Made by a program: the position numbers and the translations under genes. From Colwellia_A sp047621305 (GTDB taxonomy: Bacteria; Pseudomonadota; Gammaproteobacteria; Enterobacterales; Alteromonadaceae), in NCBI GenBank assembly GCA_047621305.1, contig JBLHNB010000018.1:3864-67863 (forward strand): a stretch of DNA of 64,000 nt, in the 5' to 3' direction. Shown here one piece after another: positions 56,958 to 64,000 of the stretch; positions within the stretch are counted from its first letter, which is position 1, and each line of letters starts with the position of its first letter. The notes under the pieces were generated by a model. The model was given only the letters and a program-made list of their open reading frames with translations. It did not search any database and was not told the DNA's origin.

Positions 56958-56985
56958 TTGAACATCCCCTCAAGCACAGTATACT
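56958..56985 (+). promoter_or_regulatory. Candidate sigma-70 promoter of prsT
   Basis: TTGAAC (56958-56963) and TATACT (56980-56985) are separated by 16 bp, 40 bp before the prsT start. Both hexamers are close to consensus. It implies that prsT can be transcribed apart from the acyltransferase gene. Confidence 0.5.
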
Positions 56986-57025
56986 AGCCCCTTAATTAGC
57001 TTTAATTCATTTCAAAGGATTATCA

Positions 57026-59797
57026 ATGAAAAAATACAGCCTAAAAATAATAACAATTTTACTCATGTTTGGTTTATTTGCCTGCTCCCCTAAAAAAGAT
57101 AACTCAGAATTAATATTAGAAGCTAAATCACTCATTCAAAAAGGCGATAGCGCTGCTGCAGCAATTAATTTAAAAAATGTATTACAGACGGATCCAAAAC
57201 AGAGCGAAGCTCGCTACTTATTAGGTAATATTTATTTTCAACAAGATGACCTGATCAATGCGGAACAGTCTCTTGAAAAAGCGATAACACAGGGTTATAA
57301 GTTACCACAAGCCAGATTAACACTCGCACAAATAAAGCTATCACTTAATAAGTATGACGAAATATTAACCGTATTGGCTGAACAAACTTTTATTTCTAAC
57401 TTTAATCAAACATATGCTTTACGCCTACAAGGCCAAGCAAATTTGAGCTTAAATGAACTGGATATTGCTAAAGAACAAATCAAACAAGCAAATAACATCT
57501 CTTCAGAATCCATTCATGCCATGTTTGGCAATGCCTTATTACTTGCATACGATAAAGACTTTAACTCCGCATTAACTTCCATTGAGCATATTTTAACGAA
57601 AGATAACCACTTTATTGAAGCTTGGTTATTAAAAGGAAGCCTTCATAGCAGCATGCGTGAAAATAAAGAAGCAGCAGGCGCATATGTTGAATATTTTAAA
57701 TTAAAACCAAAAAACATCGGGATTAGAACTATTATTGCCCATAACTACATACTTGCTGGCGAATATGATCTTGCTCGCCCACATGTAGATGAATTACGCT
57801 TAGTAAACGACAACAATCCAACAATTAATGTCTTAGCTGCTCAACTTGAATACATAGATAAAAACTATCAAGTTGCCAAAGAGTTAGCCAACAGCGCAGC
57901 TTTAGCGTCAGATAATACCCTCGCACAAATGATTTCAGGATTAAGTAGTTATAACCTCAAAGAATATGAAAACGCGTATTATCAATTAAATGCCATTGCG
58001 GAACTATTACCTAAAGACCATCAAGTCAACAAAACTCTGGCTATTTTACAGTTAAAACTGGGCTACCACGATGAGTTTGCCACCTCTTTAAACGATCTAG
58101 ACAGTTCAGAGTCATTATCTACAGAAGATGCCGGTTTATTTGCAAGCTTAGGCATGGAATCGGTCCAACAGGGCGATAAAGAAAACGCTAAAAAAATGTT
58201 TGAGCGTGCCGCCGCTTTAGCCCCAGATGATGCGCAGTTGAAAGCACAATTAGGTATTTTAAAATTATCACAAAATGACAATGACTCAGCGGTTAACGAT
58301 TTAAAAAAGGCATTAGCAATAAATCCTAATTTAAGCAGAGCTAACATTGCTTTAGCGATGACTTACTTACAAACAAATCAGCCCGGTGCCGCAAAAGAAG
58401 TAGCCAAACAGTGGCGTGACAAAGAGCCCGATAACGTTTTAGCATTAATTTTAAGTGGCAATGTCGCTTTAAAGTCTGCAGAAAATGAACAAGCCATTAC
58501 TTTTTTCGAACAAGCCATTGCGCTAGATAAAACGAATCTAACCCCTTTGTATAGTTTAGCGATCATAGCTTCCAGCCAAAAAAATCACAAAAAATCTAAC
58601 CAGTACCTAGAACGCCTAATCGCTATTGAAAAAGAATACCCACGAGCTTACCAATTATTAGTCAGTAATACGGTTAATATTGGAGAGGAAGAGCTTTTAG
58701 AAGGTAAATTTCAACAATATATCGCTGAGTCGCCAAAATCACTATGGCCTAGAATATTGCTATCTCGGCGTTTACTCGATAAAAAAGAAACACCGCGGGC
58801 AATAGAGCTATTAGAAGCGATAACCGAATATGAAAAATACCCCAAAGTATATTTTACGCAATTATTAGAAGCTTACATTAAAACAAATAACACCGAAAAA
58901 GTAGCTGACACTTTTATCTTGTGGCAAAATTCCCAGCAAGACAATGCAACTGCATACACCATGCAAATTAATTTATTAGAAAAACAAAAAAAGTATAAAG
59001 CAGCATTGACCATAGCTAAAAAAGCATTACAACAAGACAAACTTAAAAATAATTTACAGTTATTAACGTTAGAAAGTTACTATCTTCTCGCCACTACACA
59101 AACAGAAACAGCCTCAAGAAAAATAAGAACACTGGCACAAAAATACCCCGATGATGCCTTTGTATTAAGGTTACAAGGACAACTTGCTGTTATCCACAAA
59201 GAATTTGCAAAAGCGATTCCTTTTTTAAAGCAATCTTTTGAACTTAAAGCTAATACTTTCACAGGGATATATTTAGCAACCTCATATAAGAATAATAATG
59301 AAGAACAAAAAGCTATCGACTTTCTGAACAAAGCTTTAAAAGAGACGCCCGATAATACAGCCTATCAAAAATATTTAGCACAATTAAGTATTGCTAGTGC
59401 TCCGCAAAAAGCAATTGCACAGTACAGCTCAATTGTAGAAGCAAACCCAAAAGATGTAGTGGCACTGAACAATTTGGCTTGGATGTTATTACAAGAAGGC
59501 AATAGCAGCGAAGCATTAATCTATAGTAGACAAGCGGTCGCACTAGCACCGAAAAGCCCTCAAGTCCTTGACACTTTAGGGCTAGTTTTATTAGGTAACA
59601 AACAGACATCTGAAGCCATTAAAGCACTTACAACAGCCAACAGCACCTTACCCAATGATATCGAAATACTGATTCATTTGGCGCAAGCATTTAAACAAAA
59701 TAACGAAAATAAAAAAGCCAGTAGACTTATTAATAGTCTAACCCAAGAGCAAAAAAACAAATGGCATAAAGAGCTTGCTGCTTTTAGTAATAAATAA
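57026..59797 (+). CDS. prsT: PEP-CTERM system TPR-repeat lipoprotein PrsT
   Basis: This 923-aa protein is a lipoprotein: the signal peptide ends in the lipobox LFAC with Cys20, and Ser at the next position favours outer-membrane sorting. The rest is a long array of TPR-like repeats (for example ARYLLGNIYFQQDDLINAEQ, ALNNLAWMLLQEGNSSEALI). Length and composition match PrsT of XrtA-type exosortase loci, which is thought to be an assembly scaffold in matrix or PEP-CTERM protein handling. The exact role is unproven. A standalone promoter precedes it and ugd follows. Confidence 0.9.
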   Translation: MKKYSLKIITILLMFGLFACSPKKDNSELILEAKSLIQKGDSAAAAINLKNVLQTDPKQSEARYLLGNIYFQQDDLINAEQSLEKAITQGYKLPQARLTLAQIKLSLNKYDEILTVLAEQTFISNFNQTYALRLQGQANLSLNELDIAKEQIKQANNISSESIHAMFGNALLLAYDKDFNSALTSIEHILTKDNHFIEAWLLKGSLHSSMRENKEAAGAYVEYFKLKPKNIGIRTIIAHNYILAGEYDLARPHVDELRLVNDNNPTINVLAAQLEYIDKNYQVAKELANSAALASDNTLAQMISGLSSYNLKEYENAYYQLNAIAELLPKDHQVNKTLAILQLKLGYHDEFATSLNDLDSSESLSTEDAGLFASLGMESVQQGDKENAKKMFERAAALAPDDAQLKAQLGILKLSQNDNDSAVNDLKKALAINPNLSRANIALAMTYLQTNQPGAAKEVAKQWRDKEPDNVLALILSGNVALKSAENEQAITFFEQAIALDKTNLTPLYSLAIIASSQKNHKKSNQYLERLIAIEKEYPRAYQLLVSNTVNIGEEELLEGKFQQYIAESPKSLWPRILLSRRLLDKKETPRAIELLEAITEYEKYPKVYFTQLLEAYIKTNNTEKVADTFILWQNSQQDNATAYTMQINLLEKQKKYKAALTIAKKALQQDKLKNNLQLLTLESYYLLATTQTETASRKIRTLAQKYPDDAFVLRLQGQLAVIHKEFAKAIPFLKQSFELKANTFTGIYLATSYKNNNEEQKAIDFLNKALKETPDNTAYQKYLAQLSIASAPQKAIAQYSSIVEANPKDVVALNNLAWMLLQEGNSSEALIYSRQAVALAPKSPQVLDTLGLVLLGNKQTSEAIKALTTANSTLPNDIEILIHLAQAFKQNNENKKASRLINSLTQEQKNKWHKELAAFSNK

Positions 59798-59915
59798 TTT
59801 AGGCAAGTTATAGTAAATTTCGTTATTGCTGATTAATATAGAGCAATATAAAACACATAAAAGTTTATTTTATACACTGCACATTTATGTGTGGCGGGTT
59901 TATTTAAGGATAAAG

Positions 59916-61253
59916 ATGAAAGTTACAGTTTTTGGTATAGGTTATGTAGGACTAGTACAAGCAGCCGTTTTGGCATCTGTTGGCCACGACGTAGTTTGTG
60001 TAGATATTGACGAAACTAGAGTCGAAAACCTAAAGAAAGGTATTATTCCAATCTACGAACCAGGCCTGACACCATTAGTGGAAGAAACCTATCGAGCTGG
60101 ATTATTAAACTTCACCACAGATGCCAAAGCTGGCGTTGACCACGGCGAGATCCAATTTATTGCAGTTGGCACCCCTCCCGATGAAGATGGTTCAGCCGAT
60201 CTAAAATACGTACTTAAAGTTGCTGAAACCATTGCGACTTATATGAATGACCATAAAATTGTTATTAATAAATCAACCGTCCCCGTAGGCACAGCAGATA
60301 AAGTGTCTGCGCAAATACAAGCCGTTCTAACCTCACGAAGTGTTGAAGTTAAATACAATGTTGTTTCAAACCCTGAGTTTCTAAAAGAAGGTGCGGCGGT
60401 TAGCGATTGTAAAAAACCTGATAGAATTGTTATCGGTACCGATAGTGAAGCAGTGAGAGTGGCGATGCGCGAACTCTATGGCCCGTTTAATCGTAACCAT
60501 GAACGTATGATATTTATGGATGTTCGCTCTGCCGAATTAACAAAATACGCAGCGAACTGTATGCTAGCCACAAAAATTAGCTTCATGAACGAAATGGCTA
60601 ATATTGCTGAGTTACTAGGTGCAGATATTGAAGCGGTTCGACACGGTATAGGTTCAGACTCTCGTATTGGCTATCAATTTATCTATCCAGGTTGTGGCTA
60701 TGGCGGTTCGTGTTTCCCTAAAGACGTACAAGCATTAGTAAGGTCTGCAACTGGGGTAGATTACAAACCTGCACTATTAGAAGCCGTGGAAGCTGTAAAT
60801 TATAAACAAAAGAAAAAATTATTTATTCATATCAATAATCATTTTTCTGGTGAATTATCCAATAAAACCATTGCTATATGGGGGCTTTCGTTTAAACCAC
60901 AAACAGATGACATGCGTGAAGCTCCAGCAAGGGACCTTATGGAAGCATTGTGGGCAGCTGGCGCAACGGTTCAAGCTTACGATCCTGAAGCTATGGAAGA
61001 ATGCCAAAGAATATACGGTAACCGCGACGATCTAATACTTGCAGGCACCAAAGAGTCTGCATTAAAAAATGCCGACGCACTCGTTATCTGTACCGAATGG
61101 GGGCAATTCAAAGCACCTGACTTTGCAATCATTGCCGAACAGCTTAAAACAAAAGTAGTCGTTGATGGTAGGAACTTATTTGAACCTAGCATAATGAAAG
61201 AACGCGGCTTCGCTTATTACGCTATCGGTCGTGGTGACAGTGTCACTGGCTAA
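59916..61253 (+). CDS. UDP-glucose 6-dehydrogenase
   Basis: This enzyme oxidises UDP-glucose to UDP-glucuronate in two NAD-dependent steps, feeding acidic polysaccharides. The 445-aa protein starts MKVTVFGIGYVGLVQAAVLA (Rossmann), has KSTVPVGTADKV, and carries the catalytic Cys in GYGGSCFPKD near residue 263. The upstream in-frame ATG at 59826 is less likely, because ATG 59916 has an AAGGA site and the family N-terminus. UDP-glucose is favoured over GDP-mannose by the GGSCFPKD form. It lies 118 bp after prsT. Confidence 0.93.
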   Translation: MKVTVFGIGYVGLVQAAVLASVGHDVVCVDIDETRVENLKKGIIPIYEPGLTPLVEETYRAGLLNFTTDAKAGVDHGEIQFIAVGTPPDEDGSADLKYVLKVAETIATYMNDHKIVINKSTVPVGTADKVSAQIQAVLTSRSVEVKYNVVSNPEFLKEGAAVSDCKKPDRIVIGTDSEAVRVAMRELYGPFNRNHERMIFMDVRSAELTKYAANCMLATKISFMNEMANIAELLGADIEAVRHGIGSDSRIGYQFIYPGCGYGGSCFPKDVQALVRSATGVDYKPALLEAVEAVNYKQKKKLFIHINNHFSGELSNKTIAIWGLSFKPQTDDMREAPARDLMEALWAAGATVQAYDPEAMEECQRIYGNRDDLILAGTKESALKNADALVICTEWGQFKAPDFAIIAEQLKTKVVVDGRNLFEPSIMKERGFAYYAIGRGDSVTG

Positions 61254-61280
61254 TGTTGACAAAAATCTAACCACTTCGCC

Positions 61281-61314
61281 TAAGGTCAGCTACTAGTGTT
61301 AGTAGCTGACCTTA
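61281..61314 (+). terminator. 15-bp perfect hairpin after ugd
   Basis: TAAGGTCAGCTACTA, a GTGT loop and TAGTAGCTGACCTTA form a fully paired stem 27 bp after the UDP-glucose dehydrogenase stop. No U-tract follows, so intrinsic termination is uncertain. It may instead stabilise the 3' end. The dispersed motif CGTGCTTCAGCTCGAC lies just downstream (61331-61346). Confidence 0.6.
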
Positions 61315-61527
61315 TCGCTATCATGTAAATCGTGCTTCAGCTCGACAAGTAACAAAAAAATTCGTTTTCTTAATTCAATCCAATACGACTGCACCTACTC
61401 TTGCTATTATTTTTAATAATACCAACAATTCAAAATTAAAATTTCCACTTACTTCAAAGACTAGCTAAACTTCTGTCTAATATCGAATACGCAATATATA
61501 CACGTTAACAAATAACAGGACCCCCAT

Positions 61528-62382
61528 ATGTTTGATTACGATAAAGCTTTTTCACGAAATATTGGCTGGGTAACAAAAGAAGAACAACAAATCCTCCGTA
61601 ATAAACGTGTCGCTATCGCAGGTTCAGGAGGAGTCGGTGGTATTCATTTGTTAACACTCGCTCGATTAGGTATTGCCAACTTCAACATTTCAGACTTTGA
61701 CGATTTTGAAATACATAATTTTAATCGTCAATCAGGCGCATTTATGTCGACTCTTGGTGAACAAAAAGTTGATGTTATGGAAAGGATGGCACTAGACATA
61801 AACCCTGAAGCCGATATTAAGTCATTCCCTGAGGGAATTTTTGCTCATAATGTTGATGAATTTCTTGATGGCGTAGATTTATATATCGACGCCTTAGATT
61901 TTTTTGCCTTAGAGGCACGTAAAGTTGTCTTTCAAAAATGTTATGAAAAAAATATTCCCGTAGTAACCGCAGCACCTTTAGGCATGGGCTGTGCTTCATT
62001 GTGTTTTATGCCCGGCAAAATGAATTATGAAAAATATTTTCGTTTTGAAGGAAAATCTGAGCACGACCAATATATACAATTCTTAATAGGCCTATCCCCC
62101 GCTATGCTACAACGCTCATACCTAGTTGATGAATCTGCAGTTAACTTCAAAGAAAAACGTGGTCCTTCAACACCCATGGCAGTGAATCTATGTGCTGGCA
62201 TCGCACAAACCTACGCACTCAAAATATTACTTAACCGTGGCAAAGTAATAGCAGCACCCTACGGTTTACATTTTGATGCTTATCGTAATAAATACGTTAA
62301 AACATGGCGGCCATTGGGTAATGCGGGAATTATTCCACGTATTATGTTCATGATCGCTAAAAAGGTAGTTGCTGATAGTTAA
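61528..62382 (+). CDS. ThiF/E1-like adenylyltransferase
   Basis: This 284-aa protein has the E1/ThiF adenylation fold. The arginine-finger segment FSRNIGW is near residue 9, the nucleotide loop AGSGGVGGIH at 31-40, acidic DFDD at 56-59, NFNRQ at 64-68 and the DALD segment near 121-124. The Zn-binding CxxC pairs of MoeB/ThiF are absent. Three cysteines (C138, C155, C159) lie after the ATP site. It belongs broadly with TcdA/ThiF-type enzymes that activate carboxylates. Placement next to ugd, PrsT and an N-acyl amino acid synthase suggests modification of a product of this locus. The substrate is unknown. Confidence 0.85.
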   Translation: MFDYDKAFSRNIGWVTKEEQQILRNKRVAIAGSGGVGGIHLLTLARLGIANFNISDFDDFEIHNFNRQSGAFMSTLGEQKVDVMERMALDINPEADIKSFPEGIFAHNVDEFLDGVDLYIDALDFFALEARKVVFQKCYEKNIPVVTAAPLGMGCASLCFMPGKMNYEKYFRFEGKSEHDQYIQFLIGLSPAMLQRSYLVDESAVNFKEKRGPSTPMAVNLCAGIAQTYALKILLNRGKVIAAPYGLHFDAYRNKYVKTWRPLGNAGIIPRIMFMIAKKVVADS

Positions 62383-62465
62383 AAAGTGTCAGGATTTTTT
62401 ACACCTATATAATACACCACCTAGACAAATGACAACTTAACCATAACTTACAAAGAGTTAGTAAT

Positions 62466-62486
62466 GCTGGCACGGTGAGTGCATAT
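62466..62486 (+). promoter_or_regulatory. Sigma-54 (RpoN) promoter of the PEP-CTERM protein gene
   Basis: TGGCACG-GTGA-GTGCA (62468-62483) matches the sigma-54 consensus TGGCACG-N4-TTGCA at all but one position. The invariant GG and GC are exactly 10 bp apart. It lies 60 bp before the start codon, giving a leader of about 50 nt. In other bacteria PEP-CTERM genes are driven by RpoN with the PrsK/PrsR two-component system, so the same control is likely here. Confidence 0.88.
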
Positions 62487-62544
62487 ACACAATCAGAAAG
62501 TATGGCATTGTCATATAGCAACTTAATATTAAAAGGGATATAAA

Positions 62545-63330
62545 ATGAAATTAATTAAAAATTTATCAACAGCAGCATTATTACTATCGTTATCTTTCGG
62601 AGCAAGTGCTGGTAAATTATTTACTGTAGATGAAGATCCAACAGATACATTTGGCGGCGGTTCTGGCGATTTAATAGTAGCTGATGGTATTTCAGGTAAT
62701 TATACTGAAGAAATTACCATTAATGCTGATAGTACTTTTACTTCTCTTATTTTTGCAACGTTTAATGGCTTAACATTAGGTGGTAACGATGTTGATACTG
62801 CGCAAATTGGTAATACTGTTGCAGCGTCTGGTTATACTTTGTATGCAACATTAACGGCAAGTGGTTCAGTTGCTGCAAACCCATTTGGTGCATCTTTAAC
62901 CGGTTTTGTTGGTGACTTGGTACTTTGGATGGATGTTGACAGTGATACTGACTATTCATTTGGTTCAGGTACAACTAATAATTCTGATGATGTTAAATTA
63001 GGTTCAAGCTCAAATGCCCAAGGTATGGGTTTAGTTTCAGGCTCAGGAGTTGGATTTTTTGATATTTTATTCCAAGAATTCGCATTATCAGATAATGGTG
63101 CTGCACCGTTTGATGGTTCAGATTATTTTGTTGCACCTTCCCCTTTTTGGACTAGAGCTACTACAATAGGTACAATACAAGGCCTAAACTTACAAGCTAT
63201 ACCTGGCACACAGACAATAAATGGTACACTTGATATTGCTTTTGTTCCAGAACCTACTTCAATTGCAATCTTGGGTCTTGCTTTAGTTGGTTTCGGTGCT
63301 ACTAGCCGTAAAAAACGTTTAAATAGCTAG
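62545..63330 (+). CDS. PEP-CTERM sorting-domain protein (PepA-like exosortase substrate)
   Basis: This 261-aa exported protein has a signal peptide (about residues 1-22, ending GASA) and a Gly/Ser/Thr/Asp-rich body without cysteine. Its PEP-CTERM tail is VPEP (about 235-238), then a hydrophobic helix (SIAILGLALVGFGA) and a basic end (SRKKRLNS). Exosortase should cleave near VPEP and anchor or release the body at the surface. The GKLFTVDED opening and the IVADGISGNYTEE block resemble flocculation-associated PepA proteins, with moderate confidence. It has its own sigma-54 promoter and terminator, so it is monocistronic. No exosortase is in the window. Confidence 0.92.
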   Translation: MKLIKNLSTAALLLSLSFGASAGKLFTVDEDPTDTFGGGSGDLIVADGISGNYTEEITINADSTFTSLIFATFNGLTLGGNDVDTAQIGNTVAASGYTLYATLTASGSVAANPFGASLTGFVGDLVLWMDVDSDTDYSFGSGTTNNSDDVKLGSSSNAQGMGLVSGSGVGFFDILFQEFALSDNGAAPFDGSDYFVAPSPFWTRATTIGTIQGLNLQAIPGTQTINGTLDIAFVPEPTSIAILGLALVGFGATSRKKRLNS

Positions 63331-63344
63331 ACTAAATTAGTTTT

Positions 63345-63371
63345 AAAAACCGCTTTCTAAGCGGTTTTTTT
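63345..63371 (+). terminator. Terminator of the PEP-CTERM gene
   Basis: AAAAACCGCTT, a TCT loop and AAGCGGTTTTTTT form an 11-bp perfect stem with a U-tract, 15 bp past the stop codon. It is a textbook intrinsic terminator. Confidence 0.95.
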
Positions 63372-63434
63372 ATGTCCAAAATTTGTACTTTATAAGAATT
63401 TAAATTACACGCGATATAATACAGAACAGACCAA

Positions 63435-63637
63435 TGACATGTTCTAATTGATTCAACTATCCCAGTTAAGACATAGTTAATTTAACTAGAGATACAAATG
63501 AAAAATCATAAACTTATCCAAAGAATTCAAACTTGATGTTGTTGCTCTCGTTAGAGATCAAAACTAGTGGTAGCAGAAGCCGCTAGAAATCTAGACGTCA
63601 GTGCTCAGTTGGTCGATGGATCATATATGGACCCTCT
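63435..63637 (+). pseudogene. Decayed left end of IS3-family element with broken orfA
   Basis: The sequence from TGACATGTTCTAATTGATTC (63435) through an ATG at 63498 parallels the intact element end starting at 63885. The orfA homologue is broken by a frameshift and stops. Readable fragments are KEFKLDVVALVRDQN, and in another frame VAEAARNLDVSAQLV and GRWI, which are typical of IS3-family OrfA. No remainder of the transposase follows. The next 240 bp (63640-63884) hold no recognisable gene. Confidence 0.75.
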
Positions 63638-63884
63638 CCGATTGCAAGACAATTAAAATCGTTGAAATAGAGTGCATTGCAGCCATATATCCGGCTTTTA
63701 ATTGAGGTATCATTTGATGCCTCTAGCCCTGATGGATTTCCGCCCCTATCACCTCATCAATTTCGCGGCTTATGACAGCCCTTGGTATTAAAAGGTTTCC
63801 TATAGGGCAGTGCTGAACTGTATCCCATCAATCTCTATTATCTAGCAATGTTACAAGGTTGTTTTACTGCTTTCTGACGTGGTT

Positions 63885-64000
63885 TAATGGATTCGACTAC
63901 CCCAGTTAAGACATAATAAACTTAACTGGAGAACAGAAATGACAAAACGTAAAAAATACACAAAAGAATTTAAACTTGATGCAATTTCTTTAGTCAGAGA
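63885..64000 (+). mobile_element. Left end of IS3-family insertion sequence, cut by window edge
   Basis: The end begins TGACGTGGTTTAATGGATTC and includes CCCCAGTTAAGACATAATAA. It then leads into an ORF. The matching decayed copy starts exactly 450 bp upstream. Target duplication and the right end are outside the window. Confidence 0.7.
63939..64000 (+). CDS. IS3-family transposase OrfA, N-terminal fragment
   Basis: Only the first 20 codons are in the window: MTKRKKYTKEFKLDAISLVR. This is the classical start of the helix-turn-helix OrfA of IS3-family elements. The frame is open to the edge and is preceded by a GGAGAACAG ribosome site. Whether the element is complete cannot be seen. Confidence 0.8.
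   Translation, partial: MTKRKKYTKEFKLDAISLVR

Overview
The window is an AT-rich, almost entirely coding chromosomal segment of a marine gammaproteobacterium. Gene order and protein sequences point to the Alteromonadales, most likely near Colwellia or Thalassotalea. The basis is the argCBFG-argH(A) operon with an ArgH-acetyltransferase fusion, a MetJ almost identical in its core to the enterobacterial one, the tsaE-amidase-mutL-miaA-hfq-hflXKC-purA cluster, orn/rsgA/psd, yibN-grxC-secB-gpsA, and a PEP-CTERM/exosortase-type surface locus. No rRNA, tRNA, CRISPR array or prophage was seen. The species assignment is inference.

Layout, left to right. (1) 1-3.9 kb: minus-strand end of an exopolysaccharide export locus (Wzc-like tyrosine kinase, small Wza-like export protein, outer-membrane beta-barrel) that continues off the left edge. 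(2) 4.0-12.9 kb: arginine biosynthesis, argC-argB-argF-argG-argH(A)-argA leftward and argE rightward, with a candidate ArgR operator between them. The operon appears to encode two N-acetylglutamate synthase activities. (3) 12.9-14.4 kb: an unrecognised protein with a degenerate HD-GYP look. (4) 14.6-19.1 kb: metBL leftward and metJ rightward around MET-box arrays, plus a dispersed repeat. (5) 19.2-31.4 kb: malic enzyme, purA, a DUF2065 protein, hflC, hflK, hflX, hfq, miaA, mutL, an AmiB-type amidase and tsaE, all leftward. (6) 31.9-40.3 kb: queG, a DUF1289 protein, a very large sensor-kinase-like protein whose phosphotransfer residues all look lost, a thioesterase-like protein, a DnaQ-type exonuclease, an RTX-C-terminus-like calcium-binding protein and orn. 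(7) 40.6-50.2 kb: rsgA, psd, a BlaI/M56-TonB regulatory pair, a lysophospholipase, fieF, trmL, gpsA, secB, grxC and a rhodanese. (8) 50.5-54.1 kb: gpmI, envC, yibQ. (9) 54.2-63.4 kb: a secreted trypsin-like protease, a patatin, then a PEP-CTERM-associated block: N-acyl amino acid synthase-type acyltransferase, PrsT TPR lipoprotein, UDP-glucose dehydrogenase, a ThiF/E1-like adenylyltransferase and a PEP-CTERM substrate protein behind an excellent sigma-54 promoter. (10) 63.4-64 kb: two copies of the left end of an IS3-family element exactly 450 bp apart, one decayed and one running off the edge.

How the parts fit. The two ends are probably parts of one extracellular-matrix programme: polysaccharide export on the left, and UDP-sugar supply, PrsT and an exosortase-anchored PEP-CTERM protein on the right. 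The exosortase itself is not in the window. The most novel-looking material is the acyltransferase-PrsT-Ugd-ThiF-PEP-CTERM block and the pseudo-phosphorelay protein at 33.3-36.9 kb. The middle is conserved housekeeping, separated by several intergenic repeat families.
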